A stretch of DNA of 64,000 nt, from contig NZ_PDJF01000001.1 in the NCBI RefSeq assembly GCF_002563965.1, positions 1,736,001 through 1,800,000 on the forward strand. Reading direction: 5' to 3'. Position 1 is the first letter of the stretch. The number at the start of each line of letters is the position of its first letter. Both the position numbers and the translations under genes were made by a program. A model generated the notes under the pieces. It saw only the letters and a list, made by a program, of their open reading frames with translations, was not told the DNA's origin and did no database searches. Source of the DNA: Corynebacterium renale (GTDB lineage: Bacteria; Actinomycetota; Actinomycetes; Mycobacteriales; Mycobacteriaceae). This document shows, in pieces, positions 17,392 through 28,163 of the stretch.

Positions 17392-17455
17392 AAGACTTGT
17401 AAATGCGTCTGACGGTAAATCTACACTGACCCTCGCAATGCTTGAAGGAGATATC

Positions 17456-17827
17456 ATGACTACTGCTATTTATCGCGCTAACAGGAACTTTGGTGGAGAG
17501 GTTCGTCCGACTGCTCCGCGCGTCGCTGAGTGGGGTCCGGAATGCCGGTCCTTTGAGTACGGGTCTTCCGGGAGGGTTCGAACGCTATCTCCGTTGGTTC
17601 CCGGTATACATGGAAACAATGTGCAATCTGGAGGCAGCGAATTGTCCGCTCATCGAACGAAACAACGAGCCTCTAGTAAGGGCAATTACGGCGCGATATG
17701 TGGAGGAGCGCTGTTTGGACTCTTTATTGTGCTCGGTTCATTCCTGTTCGGAGGTGACGATTCTGACCCTTATCTCAGCGGCGAGATGTCTATATATGGT
17801 CAGACTTTCGATACTTCGATTCGCTAG
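17456..17827 (+). CDS. divS: DivS-like small membrane protein, SOS-induced cell division suppressor
   Basis: A 123-residue protein divergent from lexA and upstream of nrdR, exactly where C. glutamicum has divS and mycobacteria have chiZ (Rv2719c). Residues 1-70 are basic and polar, a single membrane helix follows (CGGALFGLFIVLGSFLFGG), and a short 25-residue acidic tail lies outside. No LysM domain is present, unlike ChiZ. AAGGAG lies before the ATG at 17456; the open frame further upstream overlaps the promoter. The call rests on place, topology and SOS-like boxes rather than strong sequence recognition. Confidence 0.75.
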   Translation: MTTAIYRANRNFGGEVRPTAPRVAEWGPECRSFEYGSSGRVRTLSPLVPGIHGNNVQSGGSELSAHRTKQRASSKGNYGAICGGALFGLFIVLGSFLFGGDDSDPYLSGEMSIYGQTFDTSIR

Positions 17828-17881
17828 TTATACAGTGGGTGTACTTGCCTTCACTACTTATTATCTCAAGGGGAAGCCACC

Positions 17882-18334
17882 ATGAACTGTCCATTCTGCA
17901 ACCATGACCACTCGCGGGTTGTAGATTCCCGCATAGTCGAACGCGGGGCAGCCATCCGTCGCCGCCGGGAGTGTTCCTCCTGCGAAGGGCGCTTTACCAC
18001 CATCGAGAAATCGGTGCTTTTGGTGGTTAAGCGAAACGGGGTCACTGAGCCTTTTAGCCGCGACAAAGTGATTACTGGCGTTCGACGAGCATGTCAAGGC
18101 CGCGACGTATCCGACGATGAGCTTAAAGTCCTCGCGCAACAGGTCGAGCAGAAAGTGCGGAGTCACGGTAGCTCCCAGATTCACGCCAATGAGATTGGTT
18201 TGGCAATACTCGATCCATTACGGGAGTTAGACGAGGTCGCATACCTTCGATTTGCCTCGGTGTACAAATCGTTTGAAGATGCCGAAGATTTCGAGAGAGA
18301 GATTCGGTTGATGCGCAGGAGACAACGAGACTAA
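17882..18334 (+). CDS. nrdR: Transcriptional repressor NrdR
   Basis: A 150-residue repressor of ribonucleotide reductase genes that senses dATP/ATP. The N-terminal zinc ribbon has Cys3, Cys6, Cys31 and Cys34 ([17 protein letters not shown], then [11 protein letters not shown]), and the ATP-cone covers about residues 46-136 ([16 protein letters not shown]). CAAGG lies before the ATG. It follows the divS-like gene after 54 bases, so the two may share a transcript, and overlaps the end of the convergent hrpA by four bases. Confidence 0.97.
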   Translation: MNCPFCNHDHSRVVDSRIVERGAAIRRRRECSSCEGRFTTIEKSVLLVVKRNGVTEPFSRDKVITGVRRACQGRDVSDDELKVLAQQVEQKVRSHGSSQIHANEIGLAILDPLRELDEVAYLRFASVYKSFEDAEDFEREIRLMRRRQRD

Positions 18335-21300
18335 AGCTTGGCGATAGCCTTTTCGATACGGCGAGGCGAGATTGTCTTGGCGGTTCCCAAACGCTGCGCG
18401 AAAAGGCTCACGCGTAGTTCTTGGAGGTCCCACTGGATATCTTTCACACGCGTAGTCTTCGCAGCTCCTGGCGCTAACTTTTTCACCTTGGCCTCTAATT
18501 GTTGCTCGAGAGAATTCACAACTTCTTGGCGATCCGCATCTCGGTCGGGGTCGCGATTGATATCGTCCAAGCGCAACACCATAGCTTTTACATATCGCCC
18601 CAAATGTCGTAAGCGACCTTGTCCATGGATTACTAAGGCCTGTGGCGGCAATAAAAACTCAAGCTGTTTCTTCATGTCGGTAATGGCTTCGCCGTCCCAC
18701 TGCTTAAGTTCTTCTGCTAGTCGTTCATAGTCAGCCAATGCGGGAGCAACGGCCACTACCATCGCACGGACTCGTGCTGGGATAGTCGGGATGATTGTCT
18801 GCTTGAGATCCGCGAATGCCTCCGGAGATCGGACGGCACCACCAGCTTCAACAAGCGCGTCCCGTACTGATGCAACGCGGGCCTCGTTAACTAGGCCCTC
18901 AGCACCGCCATGAGGATAGTTATCCACCGCCACTCGCTGCGTTAGGGGCAGGCCCTTAACCATCTGTTTAGTGTTGATTGTGACCTCGCGGAGCAGCATT
19001 GTCAGCGTCGCCGTGATCATCGCAGCATCTGCGTCTTGCTTGGTCGGGAGAACCTTGACTGCAAAACCATCCTCAGTGGCCACCAAAGCAGGGTACGCCG
19101 TCACATCGTGACCATCGACCTTGGTCGTGACCGTTTCGTCTAGTGCCCCGAACGTCTCAGACGTCCATTCTTGAGCAACGATAGATTCTTGCTTACGGGA
19201 TAGTTTCGATACAGAAGAGCGGATGTGACCAGTTTGGCGTTTTTGAAGAGCAGCTAAATTTTTGTCGCTATCTATAATCTTGCCACGTTTGTCTATTGCA
19301 GCATAGGTCATTTTTAAGTGGTCGGGGAGTTTTTCCGGTTGGAAATCTTCAGCTCCTATGCCGGTAACACCGAGCGTTTGTAACGAAGCGGCCAAACCTT
19401 CCGCAACAGTTCCTTGTGTCGGATCTAAGTTAGGTAGTGCTCTACGCGCGAAGTCAGGAGCCGGGACGACTGTGCGTCGCTGTACCTTCGGTAACGTACG
19501 AATAAGTTCCACACATAATTCTTCCCTCATACCTGGGACGAGCCAGGTAAATTGTTCGGTGTCTATGCCGGCAAGCATCGGGACTGGAATATGTACCGTG
19601 ACACCATCTCGGGGGCTGCCTGGATCAAACATATAGGAGAGTTCAAATACTACGTCTGACTCACGCGATCGCCATGTGTCTGGGAATTGCTCCTCGGTGT
19701 ATTGCCCCGCTTGATCAGTGCGAAGCTGATCTGGGTCAAAGTCTAAGTAATGAGAGTTCTTTTGTTTCTTTCGTTTCCACCACTTGTTGAAACTTGCTGC
19801 GTTAGTAGAGGTGGACGGTAGTTTAGCATCATAGAAGTCGAATAAGGCGTCTTCGTCTACAACGAGACCCCGTCGACGGGCCTTGTCCTCGATTTCAGCC
19901 GCGGTGTCCAATTTGCGCGCGTTATCTTGGAGGAACCGGTGATTGAAGTTCCAGTCACCGTCGATAAGCGCATGACGAATGAACATGTCACGTGCTGCTT
20001 CGGGGTCAACGCGGTGATAGGGGACCTCTCGATCTGCCACGAGAGGGACTCCGAAAAGTAAAACTTTCTCGTGAACCATTGCGGCACCCCTTTTGCGGGA
20101 CCAGAACGGCTCAGAATGCGTCCGCTTGAGTAGATGCGCGCCTAGTTTTTCCACCCATGTGGGATCGACTGCGGCAACATCTCGAGCCCATAGCTGCGAC
20201 GTTTCGACGATTTCTGCTGCCATGATGAAATCTGGACGTTTACGTGAAAGTGAAGAGCCTGGGAAAATCATGAATCGCGTGTTGCGCGTTCCGTGGTATT
20301 CGCGGGTCTGCCCTTCACGAACACCAATATGCATGAGCAGTCCGGATAGCAGCGACTGGTGGATAAGGTCCCGGTCGCGGGCTGAGTCTGTGTGGGTAGT
20401 TTCTTTCCATCCGAGGTCAGATACAACGTCGCGAAGCTGGCGAACCAAATCGCGCCATTCCCGCGACCGCATGTGGTGCAGATACTCCGCTTTCAGCTTC
20501 TTACGGAATGCGTTTCCACTGAGCTGCGCCCGCTGCTCATGGATGTAGTCCCACAATTTGAGATAGCTAATGAAATCGCTGCTGTCATCCTTAAACCGCG
20601 CATGAAGCTGATCAGCCTGGGCCTGGAACTCAAGGGGTCGTTCGCGAATGTCCTGAATGGTGAGTCCAGCGACAATCACGATGACTGCATCAAGTACACC
20701 TTTGAGATGGCCCTCTACAACCATGCGTGCCATACGCGGGTCAACTGGGATACGCGCAATAACTTTACCGATTGCGGTGAGAACCGGTTGTCCTTCGCGT
20801 TCTTCCTGCGTAATTGCACCGATTTCGTGAAGTAACGCGACTCCGTCGCGAATAGCGCGGTGCTCTGGCGGCTGAATAAACGGGAATTCGCGGATGTCTC
20901 CCAAGCGCAGTGCGGCCATTTGCAAAATGACGCTAGCAAGATTCGTGCGTAAAATTTCTGGGTCGGTGAACTCCGGTCGTGATTGGAAGTCTTCTTCGGA
21001 GTACAAGCGAATGGCGATACCGTCCGCCACGCGACCGCACCGACCCGAACGCTGTTGCGCGCTCGCTTGCGAAATCGGTTCGATGGGGAGACGTTGTACT
21101 TTGGTCCGGGTTGAGTACCTTGAGATGCGGGCGAGACCAGTATCAACGACGTACCTGATACCTGGAACCGTCAGGGATGTTTCTGCAATATTTGTTGCCA
21201 GAACAATGCGACGACCTTTATGCGGACTAAAAACTCGATGCTGCTCTTGGTTAGAGAGCCGGCCAAAGAGTGGTGTGACTTCGACGCCACGCCAATGTTT

Positions 21301-22254
21301 ACCCTCGATGGCGTCCATGGCATCACGAATATCACGCTCGCCGGCGAAGAAACACAATATATCTCCGGGGCCTTCGGCCATGAGTTCTTCAAGCGCCGCC
21401 AGTAAACCTTCGATTGGGTCGATGTCGCGGACGCGGTCGCCCTCCACGATTTCAAGCGGTCGATACCGGATTTCCACTGGGAAAGTACGCCCCGAGACTT
21501 CGATGATAGGAGCCGGAGTGCCGTCGGCAGCGGCAAAATGGTCGGCGAATCTTTCAGGGTCAATCGTCGCGGAGGTGATGATCACTTTCAAATCCGGACG
21601 CTGGGGGAGCAGCCTCTTGATATAACCAAGCAGGAAATCGATATTCAGTGAGCGTTCATGAGCTTCGTCGATGATCAGCGTGTCATAGGCCAAGAGTTTC
21701 CGGTCACGCTGCATTTCAGACAGCAATATGCCGTCGGTCATCAGCTTGACCGCGGTTGTATCGGAAACTTTATCGTCGAAGCGAATCGCGTAACCTACAG
21801 ATTCGCCAATGTCTTGACCAAGCTCGTCGGCAATCCGCTCTGCGACGGTCCGTGCTGCCAAACGTCGTGGTTGCGTATGCCCAATCAGTCCCTTGCGCCC
21901 TAAACCAAGTTCGAGGCAGATCTTTGGAATTTGCGTGGTCTTGCCGGATCCGGTCTCACCGGCGATGATAACTACCTGGTTTTCAGAAATCGCCTGGGCC
22001 AGGTCGTCGTGAAACGCTGTAACCGGGAGGTTTTCTGGAAAAGTCAGCTCAGGAATGTGCTTATCGACGTTCTGTACCCTGCGCTGCGCCTCGGTGATAT
22101 CAGAACCAATGGCTTGGAGCGCGTGTGGCGACCGTGCTTTCTTGAGGCGGCGCCGAAAAACCGGGCGGTCGCGTAGGCGTACTTCATCGAGCGCAGCGTA
22201 GAGCTCTGAGCGTTGCGGGGTGGAAACAGAATCCGAATTATGAGGGGAAGTCAT
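18331..22254 (-). CDS. hrpA: ATP-dependent RNA helicase HrpA
   Basis: A 1307-residue DEAH-box helicase, full length for the HrpA family. Walker A is GETGSGKTT at residues 99-107, the DEAH box is at 196-199, SAT follows in VIITSATID, and motif VI is QRSGRCGRV. The helicase core is followed by the HA2 and OB-fold segments and the long DUF3418 C-terminal region. HrpA proteins act on RNA; E. coli HrpA resolves stalled ribosomes. The gene stands alone on its strand, converging with nrdR and divergent from the membrane protein at 22405. Confidence 0.96.
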   Translation of the reverse strand: MTSPHNSDSVSTPQRSELYAALDEVRLRDRPVFRRRLKKARSPHALQAIGSDITEAQRRVQNVDKHIPELTFPENLPVTAFHDDLAQAISENQVVIIAGETGSGKTTQIPKICLELGLGRKGLIGHTQPRRLAARTVAERIADELGQDIGESVGYAIRFDDKVSDTTAVKLMTDGILLSEMQRDRKLLAYDTLIIDEAHERSLNIDFLLGYIKRLLPQRPDLKVIITSATIDPERFADHFAAADGTPAPIIEVSGRTFPVEIRYRPLEIVEGDRVRDIDPIEGLLAALEELMAEGPGDILCFFAGERDIRDAMDAIEGKHWRGVEVTPLFGRLSNQEQHRVFSPHKGRRIVLATNIAETSLTVPGIRYVVDTGLARISRYSTRTKVQRLPIEPISQASAQQRSGRCGRVADGIAIRLYSEEDFQSRPEFTDPEILRTNLASVILQMAALRLGDIREFPFIQPPEHRAIRDGVALLHEIGAITQEEREGQPVLTAIGKVIARIPVDPRMARMVVEGHLKGVLDAVIVIVAGLTIQDIRERPLEFQAQADQLHARFKDDSSDFISYLKLWDYIHEQRAQLSGNAFRKKLKAEYLHHMRSREWRDLVRQLRDVVSDLGWKETTHTDSARDRDLIHQSLLSGLLMHIGVREGQTREYHGTRNTRFMIFPGSSLSRKRPDFIMAAEIVETSQLWARDVAAVDPTWVEKLGAHLLKRTHSEPFWSRKRGAAMVHEKVLLFGVPLVADREVPYHRVDPEAARDMFIRHALIDGDWNFNHRFLQDNARKLDTAAEIEDKARRRGLVVDEDALFDFYDAKLPSTSTNAASFNKWWKRKKQKNSHYLDFDPDQLRTDQAGQYTEEQFPDTWRSRESDVVFELSYMFDPGSPRDGVTVHIPVPMLAGIDTEQFTWLVPGMREELCVELIRTLPKVQRRTVVPAPDFARRALPNLDPTQGTVAEGLAASLQTLGVTGIGAEDFQPEKLPDHLKMTYAAIDKRGKIIDSDKNLAALQKRQTGHIRSSVSKLSRKQESIVAQEWTSETFGALDETVTTKVDGHDVTAYPALVATEDGFAVKVLPTKQDADAAMITATLTMLLREVTINTKQMVKGLPLTQRVAVDNYPHGGAEGLVNEARVASVRDALVEAGGAVRSPEAFADLKQTIIPTIPARVRAMVVAVAPALADYERLAEELKQWDGEAITDMKKQLEFLLPPQALVIHGQGRLRHLGRYVKAMVLRLDDINRDPDRDADRQEVVNSLEQQLEAKVKKLAPGAAKTTRVKDIQWDLQELRVSLFAQRLGTAKTISPRRIEKAIAKL

Positions 22255-22404
22255 GACAATGTATAGAGTCTAGCCGACTACCGATCGTTACGGTGTCCCG
22301 GCGAAAACCAGGGGGTGTTCAAGAATGTTAATTTTCTGTACCATGACCCTAAACATAGTATTGCGGGCTTTTATAGGCTCTGATGGACAACGGAAGGCAG
22401 CACG

Positions 22405-23343
22405 ATGACACACCCACCACACGATCCCTCGGACGAGCCTGAAGGCAAAGAGTCTGACTCGTCCCAGAATTTGCCAAAGGAACCTGCAAACCCCTATGAG
22501 GGTTTCGCTCCGTACCCAAGTACAGATCATCCGGAAGATCAGCCGTCTTTTGGTTCCCAGAATCAACAGACTCAAGCTCCACACTTCCCAGCTGGTAGCG
22601 TCGCCGGAGAAAACCAGCCGCTTCGTCCGCTTAGCTTAGATTACGTCGGGGCTGTTAAGTATGGTTTCCGCGCAACCTTCCGGAACTGGCCGGTATGGAT
22701 TTTAGGTAGCTTGGCGCTATTCATACTCGTTGGTGGCCTTTCTGTCGTGTCTACGTATCAGAATCTGCAAAACATCGATCCAGCGACCGATGAAATCCCG
22801 GAGGTCTCGTTTACGCTTCAAATCGGGGTCAGCCTAGCAAGTGTGCTTTTGACCCCGTTCATGGTGCATGCGGCGAATCTCAACGCCGTGCAAGCACAGA
22901 TCTCCTGGGGTGAAGTTTTCCGAGTCCACTCATATTGGCGCCCGCTGGTTGCGTCTATCCTGAACGGTCTCTTCGGTTCAATTGTCTACCTGCTTATTCT
23001 TGCTCCCACTGGTTTCGGAGCAACAAATTTCGGGGTTTTCTTGCTGGCTGGGTTTATTGCGTTTATCGTCAGTGTGCTCATTCAGCCTTTCCTGATGTTT
23101 TGGACCTATTACTCCGCCTACCCAGACGCAACGGTATTCGGGGCGTTAAAGCAATCCTTTGCAGTCGGTAAGCAGAACTACGGAGGACTTATCGGTTTTA
23201 TTATTGCCATAGCGGTACTGATGGGCTTCGGCATGATGATCACGCTTGGCCTCGGTGCTCTTGTGATTCTGCCGGCGTACATGATTGCGCAAGGGCTACT
23301 TGCGCGCCATGGAATCCAGAAACTTCAGGTGCAGCAGCAGTAA
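22405..23343 (+). CDS. Conserved membrane protein with a Pro-rich N-terminus
   Basis: A 312-residue protein. Residues 1-85 are hydrophilic and rich in Pro, Ser, Asp and Gln (THPPHDPSDEPEG at the start), then five or six hydrophobic helices follow (for example WPVWILGSLALFILVGG and FGVFLLAGFIAFIVSVLI). GGAAGG lies seven bases before the ATG. Its place between hrpA and oxyR matches an uncharacterised C. glutamicum membrane protein. No enzyme or transporter motif is visible. A strong terminator follows. Confidence 0.85.
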   Translation: MTHPPHDPSDEPEGKESDSSQNLPKEPANPYEGFAPYPSTDHPEDQPSFGSQNQQTQAPHFPAGSVAGENQPLRPLSLDYVGAVKYGFRATFRNWPVWILGSLALFILVGGLSVVSTYQNLQNIDPATDEIPEVSFTLQIGVSLASVLLTPFMVHAANLNAVQAQISWGEVFRVHSYWRPLVASILNGLFGSIVYLLILAPTGFGATNFGVFLLAGFIAFIVSVLIQPFLMFWTYYSAYPDATVFGALKQSFAVGKQNYGGLIGFIIAIAVLMGFGMMITLGLGALVILPAYMIAQGLLARHGIQKLQVQQQ

Positions 23344-23357
23344 ATGAAGACAAGAAA

Positions 23358-23390
23358 GGCGCGGAGCTCTAGGGTGGAGAGCTCCGCGCC
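23358..23390. terminator. Bidirectional terminator before oxyR end
   Basis: GGCGCGGAGCTCT and AGAGCTCCGCGCC form a perfect 13-base stem with a seven-base loop between two convergent genes. Confidence 0.85.
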
Positions 23391-23405
23391 TTGTGCTATC
23401 CGACG

Positions 23406-24365
23406 TTAGGGCTTTACGCGCTTAAAGTCAGATTGTTCCAGGGCCCTGTCGTAAGCCTGGCTGATGGTCTTCGCCAACGCCTCGTATTCATCGGAACGGG
23501 CACTAGAAGACCTGTAGACGATTCCAATACTGCGTTGAGCGACTACATCAGGCGCAAATGAGGCTGTGGCTAACCCCTTGCGATTGCATTCCACTCCAAC
23601 GGCACTAGCTGGAACGAGGGTTGAGCCATAACCGTTTGCCACGAGCTGGATAATAGTGGTCAGACTAGACGCATGGGAGACAGCATTCGCGGCTTCGCTC
23701 GGGTTCAAATGGGCTGTTCGGCATAAATCGAGAATCTGATCGTGCAGGCAATGGCCTTCACCAAGCAGCAGCAGGTCTAATTCGTCGAGCGCGTTCAGCG
23801 TGAGGTCGTTGCGGCCTGCAAGGCGGTGGTCCTCTGGCGTGACTACGTAAAATTCTTCATCGTAGAGGTGTACATCCACCATGCCGGCTGCCTCGGAGGG
23901 GAGGGCCATGATCGCGAAATCGATTTGTCCATCGCGAAGCAGTTGCAGTAAATGTTCGGTGCGGTCTTCCACGATCTGCGGTTCCAAGTCAGGGAATTCA
24001 GTCTGCAGGAGTGGTAGAAGATACGGCAGCAAGTACGGGGCTATCGTGGGAATGACACCGAACGTCAGTGGCCCCTTCAGCTCACCATCGACGCCACGTG
24101 AATGCGATAGGAAAGCGTCTGCTGCGTCGAGTGTTGCTCGCGCATAGGGCAGGAGTGCCTCCCCAGTTGGAGTAACGATGACTTTACGCGTGGAGCGTTC
24201 AATCAGTTGCACTCCCAACCCGCTTTCCAATGCCACCAATGCCTGGGATAAAGATGGCTGCGAAATATTTAATTTCTGTGCGGCTGTCCCGAAATGCTTA
24301 TTGTCAGCAATGGTGACAAATGTTCGCATCTGAGCGAGGGTCGGGCGGTACTCTTTATTTGGCAT
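23406..24365 (-). CDS. oxyR: Hydrogen peroxide-responsive regulator OxyR (LysR family)
   Basis: A 319-residue LysR-type regulator. The N-terminal helix-turn-helix spans residues 6-65 (KHFGTAAQKLNISQPSLSQAL). The redox pair is Cys206 and Cys215 in GHCLHDQILDLCRT, the same numbering I recall for C. glutamicum OxyR. In corynebacteria it represses catalase, dps and related genes until oxidised. A TATAGT element lies seven bases before the ATG and no ribosome site is seen. It is downstream of the Ski2-like helicase on the same strand after 120 bases. Confidence 0.95.
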   Translation of the reverse strand: MPNKEYRPTLAQMRTFVTIADNKHFGTAAQKLNISQPSLSQALVALESGLGVQLIERSTRKVIVTPTGEALLPYARATLDAADAFLSHSRGVDGELKGPLTFGVIPTIAPYLLPYLLPLLQTEFPDLEPQIVEDRTEHLLQLLRDGQIDFAIMALPSEAAGMVDVHLYDEEFYVVTPEDHRLAGRNDLTLNALDELDLLLLGEGHCLHDQILDLCRTAHLNPSEAANAVSHASSLTTIIQLVANGYGSTLVPASAVGVECNRKGLATASFAPDVVAQRSIGIVYRSSSARSDEYEALAKTISQAYDRALEQSDFKRVKP

Positions 24366-24372
24366 GTTTGTA

Positions 24373-24378
24373 ACTATA
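24373..24378 (-). promoter_or_regulatory. -10 element (TATAGT) of oxyR
   Basis: On the minus strand TATAGT lies seven bases before the oxyR ATG, with a weak TCGACC -35 eighteen bases further up. The transcript should be leaderless. Confidence 0.6.
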
Positions 24379-24485
24379 ACCTATTGATTCATTCAGGGTC
24401 GATACGTCCCCGCTTGGTATGGAGATTAAAGTTCGCAAATCATGCCTCTACCTGCGTCGAAGCTCAACGTCGTTACATGAAAAAG

Positions 24486-27029
24486 TTAGGACGCGTCAAA
24501 TCGCAAGGAGCTCAGGCGTACCTCGCCATGTGCGTCGGAAGCATCAAGGTCGACCATTGCAGTAAAGGCGAAACCGCCTTCGTCGTCAGGATCCTTCAAA
24601 ACTTGGCGAACTTCCCACGCACGGCCGTCGTCGTTAAGCCTAAAATATTCTGGCCCACGGGCCGCGGGGGAGAAGTCGACGTCGTCGTATTCATCGAAGT
24701 AGGCGTCCATTGCGTCACCGAAGTCAGGTGCATCGTCAAGATAATCGAACATCTCCTCAAGCTGCTCCTCACGTTCTAGTGCAAACAACTCGACGACACG
24801 GAACATAAGGTTGCGTACCATGCGGGTGAAAGCACGCTTGTTGGCAGTCAACGCGTCGGGATCGGTGACGCCAAACGCGCGCTCGTGTTCCACCACATCC
24901 TGGGAAAGAGGCGTGTCCGGGTCCGCCAGCATCGCCCATTCATCGACGAGCGATGAATCAACTTGGCGTATCATCTCGCCAAGCCATTCGATGATCTCGT
25001 CCAGTTCCTCAGAGATGTATGCGTCCGGGACCGTGTGCTTGAGTGTGCGCCAACAATCGGTGAGGTACCGCAGGACTACGCCCTCAGAACGAGCAAGCTG
25101 ATAGGTTGCCACGAAATCCGAGAACGTCATGGCATGTTCAATCATGTCGCGGACAATAGACTTCGGGGTGATGTCGAATTCCCGAGCCCACGGTGCGCCC
25201 GCAGTGAAAGTCTCGTATGCGGCTTCTAGTTCCTCGGCAAGAGGCTGTGGCCACGTGACGTCTTCAACCAGCGCCATGCGTTCGGTGTAATCCACGCCAT
25301 CAGCCTTGAGCGCTGCTATCTCTTCACCGCGTGCTTGCTTCTGCTGTGCATTGAGAATTACCCGCGGGTTGTCCAGAATCGATTCGAATACCGAAATCAC
25401 ATCTAGATCAAACGTATCGGATTCCGGATCGAGTAATTCTAAAGCTGCTAACGCGAATGGTGCCAATGGTTGGTTGAGCGCAAAGTCCCGCTGCATCTCC
25501 TTGGCGAGTGTGTAGGTCCGACCTGTGGGGTCAGGGTGCGTTGGGTCGACCTTCTCCACGATCTCAGCATTGACCAAACCGCGAACTAGCTCCACGGTGG
25601 TCAGAATGTCCGAGTTTTGTTTGGAGCGCGTGTCATGATTAGTGCGCAAAAGGTGCTTGAAGTGGTCGTACGTATCCCCGGTGCGTCCGAGTAGATTAAT
25701 GACCATCGAATTGGACACCCTAAATTGAGAGCTCATCGGCTCCGGCTCAGAGGTAATCAGACGGTCGAAGGTCTTCTTTGACCAGGTGACTTCTCCCTCG
25801 CGGGCATGTTTGAGACGTTGCTTCTTTAATTTTTTGGGGTCTTGTCCTGCGCGTTCGCGAAGCCGAGCATTCTCAATTTCATGTTCTGGTGCTTGCACCT
25901 CGACGGTTCCGTGGGTGTCATAACCAGCACGTCCAGCACGTCCCGCAATTTGATGGAATTCCCTAGATTTAATGATCCGTTGACGAGTGCCGTCATACTT
26001 AGCAAGACCGGTCATCAGGACTGTTCGGATTGGTACGTTGATGCCCACGCCGAGGGTGTCCGTGCCGCAGATGACTTTGAGCAGTCCTGTTTGCGAGAGG
26101 CGTTCGACCAGTCGCCGGTATTTCGGAAGCATGCCTGCATGGTGGACGCCGATTCCCTTCCGGACGAGGCGCGATAGTTGCTTCCCGAATGTCGTCGTAA
26201 AGCGGAAAGTACCGATCTCTTCGGCGATTTTTTCCTTTTCCTCTGCGCTGAGCAGCTGAAGTGAAGTTAGGGCTTGTGCGCGTTCAGTTGCTTCTCGTTG
26301 CGTGAAGTGCACTACGTAAATAGGGGCTTCGCCCCGTTCCAAAAGCTTCTCGACGGTCTCGTGGACCGGCGTATACACGTACTCAAAACTCAGCGGTACG
26401 GGCCGTTCTGCGCCCGCCACGAGATTCGTGTCCCGTCCAGTGCGACGCGTGAGGTCTTTTTCCAGGAAAGTTGTGTCGCCTAAAGTCGCAGACATCAGTA
26501 GGAATTGTGCTTGTGGCAGTTCCAGTAGGGGAACTTGCCAGGCCCAGCCACGTTCGGGATCGGAGTAGTAGTGAAACTCATCCATCACTACCTGATCGAT
26601 GCGTGCCTGCTTACCGTCGCGCAGCGCAATATTGGCTACGATTTCTGCAGTAGCACAGATGATGGGGGCTTGACCATTAACTGTCGCGTCACCGGTCATC
26701 ATGCCCACGTTTTCTGCGCCGAAAATTTCGCAGAGCGCGAAGAACTTTTCACTCACGAGGGCTTTGATCGGGGCTGTGTAGAAAGACCGTTGGCCGCGCG
26801 CCATAGCAATGAAGTGCGCTGCAGCAGCAACGAGGGATTTTCCGGAGCCAGTTGGGGTTGCCAAGATGACGTTATCACCAGCCAATAAGCCCAGGATTGC
26901 TTCTTCCTGTGCTGGATAGAAGCTTAATCCTCGCTGGCTATTCCATACTCGGAAGCCTTCGAAGATGGATTCATCAACCAGGCTTTCGGGGACTTCGGCA
27001 AGATCGGGCAACATTTCAGTGAGGAACAC
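24486..27029 (-). CDS. Ski2-like DEAD/DEAH RNA helicase with DUF3516 domain
   Basis: An 847-residue superfamily 2 helicase. Walker A is ATPTGSGKS (residues 57-65), the DEFH box is at 150-153, SAT in LLMSATLGD, and motif VI is HQIAGRAGRAGYD. The C-terminal half, with a Glu/Asp-rich end, matches the DUF3516 family found in actinobacteria. It is distinct from HelY. The likely role is RNA unwinding or turnover, an inference from the Ski2/Mtr4 relation. The start is GTG at 27029; an ATG five codons later is possible. It follows the PAC2 gene by 78 bases on the same strand. Confidence 0.9.
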   Translation of the reverse strand: MFLTEMLPDLAEVPESLVDESIFEGFRVWNSQRGLSFYPAQEEAILGLLAGDNVILATPTGSGKSLVAAAAHFIAMARGQRSFYTAPIKALVSEKFFALCEIFGAENVGMMTGDATVNGQAPIICATAEIVANIALRDGKQARIDQVVMDEFHYYSDPERGWAWQVPLLELPQAQFLLMSATLGDTTFLEKDLTRRTGRDTNLVAGAERPVPLSFEYVYTPVHETVEKLLERGEAPIYVVHFTQREATERAQALTSLQLLSAEEKEKIAEEIGTFRFTTTFGKQLSRLVRKGIGVHHAGMLPKYRRLVERLSQTGLLKVICGTDTLGVGINVPIRTVLMTGLAKYDGTRQRIIKSREFHQIAGRAGRAGYDTHGTVEVQAPEHEIENARLRERAGQDPKKLKKQRLKHAREGEVTWSKKTFDRLITSEPEPMSSQFRVSNSMVINLLGRTGDTYDHFKHLLRTNHDTRSKQNSDILTTVELVRGLVNAEIVEKVDPTHPDPTGRTYTLAKEMQRDFALNQPLAPFALAALELLDPESDTFDLDVISVFESILDNPRVILNAQQKQARGEEIAALKADGVDYTERMALVEDVTWPQPLAEELEAAYETFTAGAPWAREFDITPKSIVRDMIEHAMTFSDFVATYQLARSEGVVLRYLTDCWRTLKHTVPDAYISEELDEIIEWLGEMIRQVDSSLVDEWAMLADPDTPLSQDVVEHERAFGVTDPDALTANKRAFTRMVRNLMFRVVELFALEREEQLEEMFDYLDDAPDFGDAMDAYFDEYDDVDFSPAARGPEYFRLNDDGRAWEVRQVLKDPDDEGGFAFTAMVDLDASDAHGEVRLSSLRFDAS

Positions 27030-27107
27030 ATCATTTACCCTACCGGTTAACCAAACCCGAAGGCGCAGGGACGTGCATCCCTTTAGGTTGGCAACGGCCC
27101 GCGAATA

Positions 27108-28163
27108 CTACTCTCCGGGTTCGTCCTCAGAAGAAGAATCCTCGTGCGATTCTCCGTGGCGTCTAACATCATGGTTGTGATGGTCGTCTCCAGTTGAATG
27201 CGGATCATGAGAAACCTGATGCGACGGGCCGGGGAGACCGGTGGCGTCGATAGCGGCGAGGAATTGCTCAAACTCAGCGCTGATTTCCTCCCCTGTGGGA
27301 AGATTTTCTTCACCAGGAAGAATGCCCTGAGGGTTGCGTTCCCGATGGCGTTGTGCCTCCTGGTCAAATTGCTCTTCAAGGGCGTGGACGACTTGCTGAA
27401 TCTCGCGAGAGGCTTCAGTTTGTTCCGCGAGCTGCTCATCGATACGCACCGTGTCTGCTTCTAACGTCCCCAGGGGGAATCGTAGTTGGGCATTGACCTC
27501 TACAGTTTGCAGAAGTTTGAGCATCGCTCGGGGATATGGTGACTGCGTGATGTAGTGGGGAACCTGCACGGAATACCCCGCGACTCGGTGCCCGCGGTCT
27601 GCCAGTGTTTTTTCCAAGTTCAAGGATGCTGATCCGGGTACTTGAAAACGACCGTCCCAATTGACAACGCGCTGAATCAACTCAGGGCTATTGCTGTGGC
27701 CTGAGACGACCGTAGGGCGGGTATGCGGTACGGCCATGGGGACTCCGTAGAGTGCGATTACCTTGTCTACGTTAAATTTCTGCGCTAAATCAGCGACGGC
27801 CTGACTGAAGGCACCCCACCGGAGATCAGGCTCAGGCCCAGAAAGGAGCAGGAAGCTCTGGCCACGGCTATCGCGAACAACGTCCATGCTTAATTCAAGC
27901 GACTCAACATCGATAATTTCGCTATCGCTAATGGTGACACCAGGCCGTCGTGAGCGGAAGTCAATCAGCTCATCAACGTTAAACGTTGCTATTGGGCGGT
28001 GTTCAAGCGCTGCTAAAAGATGATCTGCACTGCCACCCACAGCATGGCCAGCGTCAGCATAACCGTCCAAAGCGATTACTAATGTGGGCCCATCCGGAGC
28101 GGGGTTCGTAATCTCTGGAGAGGGAAATTCTAAGTCATACATTGCAGGTTGTTCATCGTACAT
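27108..28163 (-). CDS. PAC2 family protein (proteasome assembly chaperone-like)
   Basis: A 351-residue protein of the PAC2/ATP-grasp-associated family, which in eukaryotes includes proteasome assembly chaperones; its role in actinobacteria is unknown. Family features are the opening LVIALDGYADAGHAVGGSADHL, the middle IALYGVPMAVPHTRP, and a Glu/Gln-rich helical end. The last 25 residues are rich in His, Asp and Ser (STGDDHHNHD). AGGAG lies nine bases before the ATG. It corresponds to Rv2714 and is followed by the Ski2-like helicase gene. Corynebacteria lack a 20S proteasome, so a different client is implied. Confidence 0.88.
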   Translation of the reverse strand: MYDEQPAMYDLEFPSPEITNPAPDGPTLVIALDGYADAGHAVGGSADHLLAALEHRPIATFNVDELIDFRSRRPGVTISDSEIIDVESLELSMDVVRDSRGQSFLLLSGPEPDLRWGAFSQAVADLAQKFNVDKVIALYGVPMAVPHTRPTVVSGHSNSPELIQRVVNWDGRFQVPGSASLNLEKTLADRGHRVAGYSVQVPHYITQSPYPRAMLKLLQTVEVNAQLRFPLGTLEADTVRIDEQLAEQTEASREIQQVVHALEEQFDQEAQRHRERNPQGILPGEENLPTGEEISAEFEQFLAAIDATGLPGPSHQVSHDPHSTGDDHHNHDVRRHGESHEDSSSEDEPGE

